This document shows, in pieces, positions 1 to 10,843 of a stretch of DNA of 64,000 nt. Both the position numbers and the translations under genes were made by a program. Source of the stretch: Streblospio benedicti. Lineage: Eukaryota; Annelida; Polychaeta; Spionida; Spionidae. Every line of letters starts with the position of its first letter. The first letter of the stretch is position 1. Below the pieces are notes generated by a model. That model was given only the letters and a program-made list of their open reading frames with translations, did not search any database and was not told where the DNA came from. Location of the stretch: contig CM032660.1 of assembly GCA_019095985.1 (NCBI GenBank), positions 48,124,491-48,188,490 of the forward strand, written 5' to 3'.

Positions 1-361
1 GAAAAATCAATGACAAATGTACATGATGTTTTTTAATTTGAACCATTCTATTTTAACTATGTTACATATAGTATGACTGTTCTGAAAGTTATGAAATGAA
101 TCTTGTTGGACATTTGAAAAAATTAAAGATTTATTTAAAGTGTTTCAAGTCCCAAATTTTGCTGTAATTTATACACTGGATTGCAGAAGAATGCATCACA
201 TTACAAAAAAAATTGGGGGATACCCCAAACCCCCTGGCACAAGAGGGGGTTACTACTGCCCCACCCCCCTTGGCGCCGTTGGCACACCCTGTAGGCTTCG
301 CAGAGTCTATTGACACTCAAAATGATACAGGCATGATGTCGAGTTGGAAGAGCACACGGGA

Positions 362-1074
362 TGTGCAAATGCGCATTACCTTAGAAAGTCAGTCGTGTAT
401 AACAATAACAATGCATCTAGTGTCTTCTATCCACCACGAATTTTCAACATATCCATAATTATGTACTTTTGATTTCTCATGCACAATGACAATGTCGTAT
501 CTACCACTATGTTTGATACTAAAATCACCCAATATCGGGCGTGACGCATACTCTTTTTCTATGCAGTGATGTCATTGTTATTTCTTTTAATACTGTTCCT
601 TTAATTTTGCAACATTACGTTACTGGAGAGCACAAAAATTAATTAATTTTCAATAATAGTCTCATTTTGACTTTCATATAACGTCAACAGGTCGTGTTGG
701 TGCATTTCACGACAGCAAGCAGTAGTCTCAATCATCGAGGCTGTCTACCGCATACATCACAGCACACGCAGCCTGGGCTTCATGATCGAGACTAAATCTA
801 TTTACGACACATCATTTAAATCGAGTGTATTTTTGTGCGCCGGTAAAAGCATATACACGATGCGTAGTTCAATCGAGTACATTCGATAATGGCAGCGCCC
901 ATATCATGCCATATGCGAAGAAAAATATCAGTATTTTATGGAAAAAAGTACAAGTTTTTATAATATTTGGTCATTTCCCCTGAATTTCGGAATTTCTCAA
1001 TTCCGATCGGAATGATCGGAATCGACTTCATATTTCGGAATGATTCCGAAATTTCGGAATACTTTGCAACTCTG
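362..1074 (+). mobile_element. hAT-like nonautonomous remnant, copy 1 of a shared core
   Basis: Positions 362-959 match 18221-18758 over most of their length, with frequent small differences. The segment before 1074 is full of short CGGAAT/ATTCCG motifs and ends in GCAACTCTG, which resembles the inverted end CAGAGTTG of hAT-type elements. A matching left end was not found, so the left boundary is the start of the shared core only. Near 888 there is an ATGGC start in the context AATCGAGTACATTCGATA, conserved in the second copy. That suggests the core was a promoter and first codons of a lost transposase. The last point is inference. Confidence 0.5.
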
Positions 1075-1075
1075 G

Positions 1076-2136
1076 AGAAGTATAAAAATATATCCGCAAG
1101 CATTGGGAAACACATATATATATCATTCAAAAGCACTAAAAATGCTAATAAGACCCTTCCCAAAATTTCGTCCTCAAGTGGGATTCGAACCCACGACCTC
1201 TGGGCTGAGATGATAACAGACCAAGTATGTATGCTGGGGGTTACAGAGACATCGGTTCAGCCGAGTAACCTTTTAACAGCTCGCTGCTTGGGATGATGGT
1301 ATCATTCTGGTCTCACAACCTTGGGGTCATGAGTTCGAGTCCCGCCAGGGCCACTTGATATAGTCAAATGGAAGCTTAGGGTTGAAAAACCTGTCTTCAG
1401 CTATATCTATCGTTGGTAGAAATATGCTTGCTAAAAAGACGTGTGAGAGAGAGAGAAGTATAAAAATATATCCGCAAGCATTGGGAAACACATATATATC
1501 ATTCAAAAGCACTAAAAATGCTAATAAGACCCTTCCCAAAATTTCGTCCTCAAGTGGGATTCGAACCCACGACCTCTGGGTTGAGATGATAACAGACCAA
1601 GTATGTATGCTGGGGGTTACAGAGACATCGGTTCAGCCGAGTAACCTTTTAACAGCTCGCTGCTTGGGATGATGGTATCATTCTGGTCTCACAACCTTGG
1701 GGTCGTGAGTTCGAGTCCCGCCAGGGCCACTTGATATAGTCAAATGGAAGCTTAGGGTTGTAAAACCTGTCTTCAGCTATATCTATCGTTTCATTCAAAA
1801 GCACTAAAAATGCTAATAAGACCCTTCCCAAAATTTCGTCCTCAAGTGGGATTCGAACCCACGACCTCTGGGTTGAGATGATAACAGACCAAGAATGTAT
1901 GCTGGGGGTTACAGAGACATCGGTTCAGCCGAGTAACCTTTTTACAGCTCGCTGCTTGGGATGATGGTATCATTCTGGTCTCACAACCTTGGGGTCGTGA
2001 GTTCGAGTCCCGCCAGGGCCACTTGATATAGTCAAATGGAAGCTTAGGGTTGTAAAACCTGTCTTCAGCTATATCTATCGTTGGTAGAAATATGCTTGCT
2101 AAAAAGACGTGAGAGAGAGAGAAGTATAAAAATGTA
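1076..2136 (+). repeat. Three-copy array of a repeat with divergent tRNA-like parts
   Basis: Three head-to-tail copies start near 1076, 1455 and 1791. The first period is about 378 bp; the second unit lacks about 85 bp at the junction with the third. Each unit holds a minus-strand tRNA-like 3' half, whose T arm is a perfect GTGGG stem around TTCGAAT (in copy 1 at 1171-1222). It also holds a plus-strand tRNA-like piece with TTCGAGT (in copy 1 about 1275-1354). The plus-strand anticodon loop reads CTCACAA, close to the CTCATAA loop of elongator tRNA-Met. Neither piece has a pairing acceptor stem, so these are not tRNA genes. Between them lies a small hairpin, GGTTAC...GTAACC. The same family recurs at 19224-19504. 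Confidence 0.75.
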
Positions 2137-3470
2137 AAATCCATTACCCGGTATATAGTTTTTAATCTACATGATAGCAAAAAATTGAACATCAGTCTCA
2201 GTCAAACCTTACACAAGAGAAAAGATTACCTGAAGCGACACCGGCTAAAAACTTTTCCGACCTAGACGGCTTTTTGCATACAATATGGCTACATTGTTCA
2301 TCAAAAACCTGAAGAAAAAAATACATCCATATAGTCTCACTACTGTTCAAATTTCAGATCACTATAATTCTTCAATGAAAAATAAGTTTTGTACTATTTC
2401 TGTCTATGAACCCTAGTATGACATAAAAATACCTCTTTATCTGCATAAATCCCACCCAATCTCTTTTATCCCTTTGCAAGTTCCACTTTGGTCTCCTGAG
2501 GAAAGCCAGATAGTGCTATTTTTGGTAGAGATTTAATCCGTGTCATTTTTTTTATCATCCATCTTGCATAACATTGCATAACACCGACTTCATTCACCTA
2601 CAAAAAGAATAGCAGTTTTTACCACTAATTGTCAATCATGGCATTAAACAGTATGATCTAAGGGTAATGTCCATCTCAGCTGTATGAAAAAGGTAACTTG
2701 AGCGGTTGTTTTCCTTTTTTCCCACTCATATTGATGATCAAAATTCAGTAATTTCACCAATCAAAATACACTAACAACCTGAAATAGGACGCAGTCCTGC
2801 AAAAAGCTCTGTCACGACTGGGTATATGGATTAACCAGATCCAAATGTTAAAAAAGCGTGGAGGGGGCAGTTGAGAAATAGACTGGCCAGGGCACAGCCT
2901 AAAAATGAGAAATAATTACAGTCAGTCCAAATACATGCAGGATTTGATTGATTGATTGAACGGGATTTGCCCTACCATTACAAAGTCAGTTCTTGCTATG
3001 TCCCCACCGCTCACAACTGCATTGGAAAGTAAATGTTCAAGAAGAATACAAATCTTCTTCTGGTGCACACTGTCCATTATGGATCAAATCACTGCGGGAT
3101 ATGATAAGTCATCATAATTTAACCCTTTGGATGCCGTGGAGCTCCTGTAGGATATCTAGTATTTCTATGAAAACGAATGATGGTTTTGTCAGGTGATCGA
3201 GTGAGACCTGTCAAAGTCTACGACGATGAAGAAATCAAAGTTTGAACACCTTTTTGGCCCGTAATATTGTAAGTAAAAATATATTATTAATAAAACGTTG
3301 CTGCAATTAAAATCTATACTGATATTACGACATTTAAAATCGCCCATGAAAGTTGTCAAATGAATGGCCGATTAATCGAAATTGTTAAAATTCAACTTGA
3401 TGCTGTATGTATCTTTATGGATAATGGTGAAAATAAGAAACTAGACCGTCTCCAGAATGTGTACTGTAAA
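2137..3470. other. Stretch with no recognised gene
   Basis: AT-rich sequence without a convincing exon, RNA gene or bounded repeat. Only short open frames are present and none resembles a known family. It lies between the tRNA-like array and the gypsy fossil. Confidence 0.5.
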
Positions 3471-3474
3471 TGTG

Positions 3475-6060
3475 AAAATGTTTTGATGAACTCCCAGTGA
3501 CGTACTCAATGAAGCTGGATCCATCAGCCACGCCCATAGCATGCCCACCACGTCGTGTACCGGTGGCAATGACTGAAAAAGTGAAGGCGGAACTCAATAC
3601 AATGGTGTCATTTGGCGTGATTACACCAGTGACAGAACCAACACAATGGGTGTAATCGATGGTAGCAGCGGCGAAGAAAAATGGAGAAGTTCGTATATAT
3701 GCATAGACCCCATCAACCTAAATAAATATCTGATGCGACCTCATCACCCAATGAAAACGATTGAAGAGGTAATGGCCCAAATGCCGAAAGCAACCATATT
3801 CTCAAAATTTGATGCAAAAAACGGTTTTTGGCAAATAATGTTGGATTAGGAGTCCTCACTACTCACTACATTCAACACACCGTGGGGACGATACAGATTC
3901 CTCAGGATGCCATATAGCATCACCACAGGCTCAGAAGTGTTCCAGAGAGCAATGGAACAAATTTTCAGTGGCTACCAATGCAGTGTGATAGTAGATGACA
4001 TCCTAATATGGAGCCAAAACCAACGAGTAGTCGTCGGAAACGCCGTAAATCTCCCCTTCCCCGATCAGGCCATTTCCCCGATCAGGCCATTTCTGAAAAG
4101 TAGGCCAAAGTACTCAAATATCAAATCACGTGAGGAGAGTGACATAGTCATACAAAATGTCAAGTTTTGGTGATGATAGGTAATAAAGTCTTCCCAGGAG
4201 ACAGATAAACACAAATTCGTTATAATTTGTTTTAAAAAAAACACATCGTAATTTCATCAAAAGTAAGCCAAAGTACACCAAAATCTAATCAGCTCTGGAG
4301 AGTGGTACAACAAAGCTAAATATGAAGTTTGGTGACCATAGGTCAAATACTTTTCCCTGTAGAGTGTTAACAAGGTTTATTACGTAACGCCGAAGTTCAA
4401 AAAGTAGGCCAAAGTACACCAATATCAAATCACGTGAGGAGAGTGATATAGACATACCAAATGTCAAGTTTGGTGATGATAAGTCATAAACTGTTCCCAG
4501 GAGACAGATAAACACAATTACGTAATAATTAAATCATCGTAATTTCATCAAAAGTAGGCCAAAGTACACCAAAAATCTAATAAGCTCTGGAGAGTGGTAC
4601 AACGAACTAAATATGAAGTTTGGTGACCATAGGTCAAATACTTTTCCCCTGTAGAGTGTTAACAAGGTTTATTAAAATAACGCTTTGTAAGTTCAAAAGT
4701 AGGCCAAAGTACACCAATATCAAATCACGTGAGGAGAGTGATATAGACATACCAAATGTCAAGTTTGGTGATGATAAGTCATAAACTGTTCCCAGGAGAC
4801 AGATAAACACAATTACATAATAATTAAATCATCGTAGCTTCATCAAAAGTAGGCCAAAGTACACCAAAATCTAATCAGCTCTGGAGAGTAGTACAACAGA
4901 AGCTAAATATGAAGTTTGGTGACCATAGGTCAAATACTTTTTCCCTGTAGAGTGTTAACAAGGTTTATTACGCTCGTAAGTTCAAAAAAGAGCCAAAGTA
5001 CACCAATATCAAATCACGTGAGGAGAGTGATATAGACATACCAAATGTCAAGTTTGGTGATGATAAGTCATAAACTGTTCCCAGAAGACAGATAAACACA
5101 ATTACGTAATAATATTTTTTTTTAAAACACATCGTAACTTCATCAAAAGTAGGCCAAAAGTACACCAAAATCTAATCAGGTCTGGAGAGTAGTACATCGA
5201 AGCTACATATGAAGTTTGGCGACAATCGGCCAAATACTTCTCCCTAAAGTGTGGTAACAAGATATTTGTACCGAAGGTCATAAGTTAGATCAAAAAGTAG
5301 GCCAAAAGTACAAACAAAATTTTTTGAGACATACGATTGTCCTCAAACTAAACATATTTAATTTTCAAAGCAATAGCTCTCATGGTGTCCAAGTTATAAG
5401 CTTTTAAGCATGTGGACGCGGACATACAGACAGACGGACATCACTAAAGCTAGAAATCTCCCCTTGGGACTTCGTCGGGGAGATTTAAAAAGACCATGAT
5501 GAGAAACTAGAAAAGGTGTTAGAGGCAAGCCAAGTAGGTCTGACATTGAATCCACAAAAATGCAAATTCAGAGTGTCAGAGGTAACTTATGTTGGACAAA
5601 CGCTAACAAGTGAAGGTGCAAAGCCAGATCCTGAGAAGACCAGGGCCATTGAAGAATTGGCTCCACCAAATGATGTCCAAGGCCTCCAGCACTTTCTGGG
5701 AATGATAAATTACCTGAGCAAGTTCATTCCAAACTGTAGTGAAATGACTGCCCCCCTCAGAAGCCTCCTACACAAGGATACAGTATGGTGCTGGCAGGAC
5801 CTGCACAACGCAGCTTACACAGCACTGAAGAAAGCCATAGTTCAACCCCAGGCATTGCAGTACTATGACCCATTAAAAGAGGTTACACTGACGGGGGATG
5901 CATCACAAAATGGTCTGGGTGCTGCTTGTCTCTAAGAAGGAAAACCCGTTGCATACTCTTCTAGAGCAATGACTGAGACAGAAGGTCGTTATGGTCAGAT
6001 AGAAAAGGAGCTCCTAGCAGTCCTAGCAAGGTTATATGTTAAACGCAAAACATGTGGGGA
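3475..6060 (+). mobile_element. Ty3/gypsy pol fossil, broken
   Basis: Old fragment of a Ty3/gypsy-type LTR retrotransposon. Translated pieces show the reverse transcriptase core around 3.5-4.0 kb, including FDAKNGFWQIML and VDDILIW, and the RNase H-like start TGDAS at about 5.9 kb. The order and motifs are those of the gypsy pol region. A miniature element (4026-5487) is inserted inside the reverse transcriptase part, just after the VDD motif. No gag, integrase or terminal repeats were recognised. The copy is clearly dead, with several breaks, and looks old. The right boundary is uncertain, because the sequence after about 6060 no longer resembles the family. Confidence 0.85.
4026..5487 (+). 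mobile_element. Miniature element with internal higher-order repeat, copy 1
   Basis: The element starts near AGTAGTCGTCGG and then AAATCTCCCC, and ends in GGGGAGATTT, so its ends carry an inverted 10-mer. The last 35 bp fold into a hairpin. The inside alternates two related subunits of about 145 bp, A (ATCTAATCAGCTCTGGAGAG) and B (TCAAATCACGTGAGGAGAG). Together they form a unit repeated at roughly 290-300 bp. A subunits begin near 4258, 4549, 4841 and 5141; B subunits near 4093, 4400, 4690 and 4980. Each B subunit keeps a CACGTG. The insertion splits the gypsy fossil, so it is younger than that element. A second copy is at 15229-16096. No coding capacity was seen. Confidence 0.75.
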
Positions 6061-6675
6061 GTGTCTAAAGAACAACATGCCTCCGTTGTTCCTAACGATG
6101 ACAGGAAAACACACGCCAGCAGCGACGGCGAGAATTTCAGGCTGGTTGCTGAACTTCCCTGAAGTAGATGAAAGAGGCTGGAATAGATATCGTTCAACGC
6201 GCCACTATTGGAAGAATGCCAGAGACATCCATAAATTCAACCATCACGCTGTAGCTTGGAAATATGCCACAAACATCTGCCATGAAGTCTTGCGAAGTTC
6301 CCGCTTAAGAATGAAACTATGAATGCCCTAATCGAAACTACAACATGGGCGATAATATCGGGTTTGGGTTTTAACCGCAAATTATTACCCCTTCAACCCG
6401 TGACGATATCAATCCTGTTAGCTATTGTTCGAATATTGATATTAATGAACTTACATTTGTAAATTTTATGAAAATGTACATAAGCTTGGCATTCAATCTT
6501 TGCAAAATAACATTTCTATATATTTTACCGCCGACGTATAAAAATACATACTAAAATATCATCGTACATAGACTTTAATTACTTTAATGTTTTTTAGAAG
6601 ATTCATGATAGTAAGTCATAACGGAATCACATTTACTTAAAATTTGTTGAGCAAGGTTCATAGAATATTGAAAAT
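6061..6675. other. AT-rich stretch, no gene recognised
   Basis: Follows the gypsy fossil. The open frame running to about 6322 stops resembling an RNase H after its first 25 residues. Nothing else could be identified. Confidence 0.4.
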
Positions 6676-6918
6676 CATGTATCATATTGAGTTTGTTCTT
6701 TATAAATATGCTAAATTCCAAAATATAATCACTAAATATAGCTAAAAATCTAAGAATTATTTATTTAACTGTTTTCGACTGTTGTCCTCATCAGAATAAT
6801 TCTGATGAAGGGACAACAGTGCAAATAAAATAATTTTAGATTTTAGATAGATCTATATTTAGTGATTATATTTTGGAATTTAGCATATTTATAAAGAACA
6901 AACTCAATATGATACATG
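6676..6918. repeat. Foldback (inverted-repeat) element, about 243 bp
   Basis: The left arm begins CATGTATCATATTGAG and the right arm ends CTCAATATGATACATG. The arms are about 120 bp each, centred near 6797 at CATCAGAATAATTCTGATGA. They differ in several places around the middle, so this copy is not recent. The centre includes GTTGTCC and its complement, a motif resembling those near the 3' ends of some Penelope-like elements. The class is uncertain. Confidence 0.75.
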
Positions 6919-7950
6919 TAATCAAATTTCGTCCAGGACAGTCACGTATAGTGTAGCAGCGTACGTAGAGAATAGCGCAGGTCAGGTGGGTGGCAGGTTG
7001 TGATCATTAAACCTGAAGGGGGAAGGAGTTTGGTGGGTGCGGATGTGCCACCGGATAGGGTTACCTTTTATTTATACTTTTAGATCACAATTTCCCCATT
7101 ACTTTATGTTGGGGTCACATTTTTTTCAAAATTCTGTATAGTTTTGCGTCACATATTTGACATCAGTGACATTCTCCGGGTGTAAAATATTGACAAATCA
7201 TGAACTCATTATATTTTAGATGATAACATTTTATACCCTTTAAGTCATATGATCCTTTGATTACCAAGATTATGATTTTGTGATTGAGTATTATCCAAAA
7301 AAAATATAGTTCCCATGACATTAATTGTATATTTTGTGGTACTTATTCAGAGTTTTTTTTTTGATAATTAAATTTTTGGGTATGATATCTTCGGCAGTGG
7401 CATTATATTTCTAGGTTCCCTAGTGATTTCATACCCCCAGTGGCACACGCATATTTTTTTGGGGGGGGGGGGGTGTAAGACACATAATACACCCCTCCGA
7501 GGGATATAAGTTACTCGCGAATTCAAGCTCCTTGTCGCAAAGTAAAATGTATATATACCATATATATATGCCACTTTGTTTTAGGGGCATATAATTGAGG
7601 AAACAAATAAAACTCAATGAAAATACCTGGGATTTCCATTTAAACGTTAGGCAAACAGATTGGGGCTTTTTAAAGATATGTATTCTTAACGTTTAATAGT
7701 ATACATTATTACGGCATTTAAAATACTATGCTGTCTTGCTTACCACACCATGACCAAAACATATATTACTACTACTCATATGATAACGTCAAATCAGAGT
7801 TTCAAACAAATGACATCTCAACAAGTATCACTAATTTTGTGCTAAATCCATTTAAACTTACAATAATTGTCTTAATATTTTCGGACATTTTCAATGTCCA
7901 TCATCTGACTTTTCTGTCACCAGGTGGCAGCACGTGACAGAAGTGGAAGT
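6919..7950. other. AT-rich noncoding stretch
   Basis: No exon or bounded repeat recognised. It contains a run of G (about 7459-7471) and poly-T tracts. Confidence 0.4.
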
Positions 7951-7953
7951 CAG

Positions 7954-8253
7954 TCAGTGTATGTTGTTGGGGGGTGGTCGAGGGCGCGCACGGTGGTTTG
8001 GGGCTGCCCTAGGCCTCAGAAGGTTGTCGTAGGCGTGAGATAAATGGTATGCTCCTTCATCTCTGTTCATGTTCTCAGTCTTTCGGATTGTTATGGACTC
8101 TAGGATTTGTCTGTCCAGTAGGTTTGACTCCTTGCACACAACTCTAGCACTATCCCAATCTGGTACATGGTTGAGGTTGTTCATGTGGTCAGTTATTAGT
8201 CCGCGGGCTCTGTATGGAAACACTCCCCCCCCCGGGGGAGTTTTCGCAAACAT
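7954..8253 (-). mobile_element. Penelope-like element, C-terminal remnant
   Basis: The minus-strand open frame contains HVPDWDSARVVCKESN, then ESITIRKTENMNRDEGAYHL and SHAYDNLL. This pattern (DHxxxxxHxxDW, KExN..R, IRK, MNRDEGAYxLSH) is the region after the GIY-YIG endonuclease at the C terminus of many invertebrate Penelope-like retroelements; I recall it from those families and could not check it. Only the tail remains: no reverse transcriptase is visible upstream on this strand, and the scaffold gap begins about 340 bp away. The downstream 3' flank at about 7880-7950 has a GTGACAGAAAAGTCAG motif, possibly part of the element end. Confidence 0.55.
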
Positions 8254-8591
8254 ATTTTTTTTGTACCTTAGATACTACTCTTACGGAAAAATGACGTTTG
8301 CCCAAAATATTTGATGGCGAAAGATATTTTTCGGGGTCAAACAGGGGTCATCGGGTCAAAATTTCATGAAATTGCATTTATCTCGATTAATAACAAATTT
8401 AGAGTAAAAACTTGTATTGACTATAGATAGGAACATGTTTTTGTTCATTTTGAGTTCTTTTAAAGACATGAGCAAACTTTAAACATTTTTTTTGCTAATA
8501 ATCCATGATAAGTTAGTTTTTATTGATATAAAAGCATTTTGTATTGTAGATTGGGATTACTTTTTTGTTTTTTTTTTTGATTAATACTTTT

Positions 8592-8691
8592 NNNNNNNNN
8601 NNNNNNNNNNNNNNNNNNNNNNNNNNNNNNNNNNNNNNNNNNNNNNNNNNNNNNNNNNNNNNNNNNNNNNNNNNNNNNNNNNNNNNNNNNN
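8592..8691. other. Assembly gap, 100 N
   Basis: Exactly 100 unknown bases, the usual placeholder for a gap of unknown size. Upstream exons of the gene at 8741 may lie in it. Confidence 0.99.
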
Positions 8692-8740
8692 TATATCTAT
8701 TTTAGGTTATTTCTTGTAAAATTCATATTGCTTCTTGCAG

Positions 8741-9153
8741 ACTCCCTGATGTCAGATTCCCAGTCGAATATATTGGCAAAAAGTTCAATTACTCTTCCTC
8801 CTGAAGAAGAATACAGAAAGATATTGGGGCAAGACCAGAAAAAATGTGTGCCTCAAAATCATTGCTCCAAGTACATTACTCTGGTCTGTGCTCTACTGCT
8901 GAACTACATCAAACTTCACAAGATTAAAAACATTGATTTGCTCATAGATGATGAAGAGAAACAGTCTAGAATTAAAGTTTCCGATGATGAATGTAGTGCA
9001 ATTTCTGAGGATTTGAAAGTATTCAGATCTTTGAAGCAACATATAACAGGCTTCGTCAGACATTTAAGGAGAATTTCAGACAAAGCGGATCATGATGGTT
9101 TAAAAGAAAAAGAATCACATTTAAGATGCATTGGATATGTAAGTGAAGAATAA
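8741..9153 (+). CDS. Exon of an unrecognised gene (terminal or internal)
   Basis: An open reading frame of about 137 codons follows a strong acceptor (TTGCTTCTTGCAG, ending at 8740). The reading frame enters the exon with two bases completing a split codon. The peptide is polar and probably helical, with a hydrophobic stretch ITLVCALLLNYIKL followed by an acidic/basic region and HITGFVRHLRRI. It ends in a TAA at 9151-9153. A consensus donor GTAAGT at 9139-9144 would instead end the exon at 9138, making it internal. I do not recognise the family. Earlier exons were not found; the gap at 8592-8691 starts 150 bp upstream. An AATAAA near 9977 would suit a 3' end that converges on RABL6. Confidence 0.55.
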
Positions 9154-10483
9154 TACTTAGACCGTTAAAAATATTATGACTGGTGTAATTTGCTTCACAA
9201 CTAGGATATCATAATGCTAGTGCAAATTAGTATTCTAGTGCTCTAGTCAAGATGTAGAAAAATTTAAACGAAAATTTCTATGTGGAGGATTTTTTTTCTC
9301 ACTTTTCAAGTCTAATGTAGAAGATTTCATACAACAGTTTCTGAATGAAATTTGGAATATATATTCAGTCGTTCATAAAAGATTGTTCCATCCATATCAA
9401 TCAATAGAGCATTCTTATACCATGTCTGTTGAATGCAGGTAATTCTTGTATTTTTCATCACAAGTGTTTTACTGCTGATATTTTATATCTTTTTATAGAT
9501 GGTAAATAATGAATTATAGGTGGTAAATAATGAAATTAAAGCAATTCATCTGTCAACCAAAGATGTAATTTTAGATGATACTACTGTATACGACCATCCC
9601 TCGTGTAACAGTCCTCCCCCCTTTTTCTTAAATGTCCTGAAGAATTATGTAATAACTGCACTCTCGATCAACAGCCCCCCCCAGTTTGAGAAAATTTCAA
9701 TTTAAAGGCCCTGGGCACTTGGATGATCGTATACAGTTATTGGAAGAATCATTGTTAATAGTCTTTGTAACTAATTTAAAGATGCTGTTATGTGCAATGT
9801 ACATTAAATGAAATTATAATTGCATGTTTGAACAAAAGATGAATTTTAATTTTTAATTTTATATGATTATTATATATGATACTAATTGTAAGAATCCATG
9901 CGAACAGTCTTTATAACTAATTTGATTTAAAGATAGTTTTTTGTCATATGTGGACAAATTCAGTTATACATATGTAATAAATTCATTTATAAAATGTTTT
10001 CGTTGTATTATTGCTTAAGTGTGATAAAATTGAATACAAAATCATACGAGGAATGATTTCATAAATATTTTATTCCTATAAATTCATTATCACATTCAAA
10101 TTGGCTTTGAAAAAAATGCACATAAACATGTATGAGCTACAATAACAATTTCTTAACACTGCTTTCATAAGCTGTAATGTATGTAAGCTATAACATTTGT
10201 CATTCATATTGAAATTTGTAACGCAATACAAAGATTAAGAAAAAAAGGAAACATTGAGTTTTTAAAAATGACATACCCTAATTAAATATAGCACACAATA
10301 TATAAATTATAAATGCTATGTTTTATCTATTGACCTATATAAAATATTGTAATAAATAATATCTGGTATTTTAATATGCAATTGTAGAATTAGTTTGCAA
10401 TGCATACTTCATATGAAATCATGTTCACGATCTGACACTTGCAATCACCATATGTAGCTGTGTACATGTACTTCTATAGAATG
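9154..10483. other. Probable 3' flanks of two converging genes
   Basis: Very AT-rich with no exon recognised. A short duplication of GGTAAATAATGAA lies near 9501-9532. AATAAA occurs on the plus strand near 9977 and its complement near 10067, compatible with converging transcript ends, but this is inference. Confidence 0.35.
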
Positions 10484-10843
10484 CATGTTACCTTGTCTTA
10501 TCTTACTCTGCTGTTCACTTATTCCAAAAAAAAACACAAACTTTTCCTTTACATTTATTTAACATGTTTCAAGTCCACAGACTCCTTTTCAAATTTGTTT
10601 GTTAATGCTTACATTACCATGATATACTAAATACACCACCATATACAAAATATTAAGAGCTATTAAATAGCTCTTAATATTTTGTATATGGTGGTGTATT
10701 TAGTATATCATGGTAATGTAAGCATTAACAAACAAATTTGAAAAGGAGTCTGTGGACTTGAAACATGTTAAATAAATGTAAAGGAAAAGTTTGTTTTTTT
10801 TGGAATAAGTGAACAGCAGAGTAAGATAAGACAAGGTAACATG
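10484..10843. repeat. Near-perfect 360-bp palindrome
   Basis: The left arm (CATGTTACCTTGTC...) and right arm (...GACAAGGTAACATG) are each about 180 bp, centred on 10665 in AGCTATTAAATAGCT. By eye the only difference is a small length change in an A/T run (10527-10539 against 10792-10801). The spacer is essentially one base. Both arms carry AATAAA, on opposite strands (about 10554 and 10770). It lies 3' of RABL6. It may be a young foldback element or an assembly product. Confidence 0.9.

Noticed and set aside
1171-1354. Possible tRNA genes in the first repeat unit
   Set aside because: T arms are good but the acceptor stems do not pair, and the same sequence recurs in the array, so they are repeat parts.
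4093-5300. Regular repeats that might suggest a CRISPR array
   Set aside because: Units are about 145-290 bp with no short unique spacers, and the genome is animal.
9520-9705. Possible next exon of the gene at 8741
   Set aside because: No clear acceptor gives an open frame that joins in phase, and the region has a short duplication and AT-rich composition.
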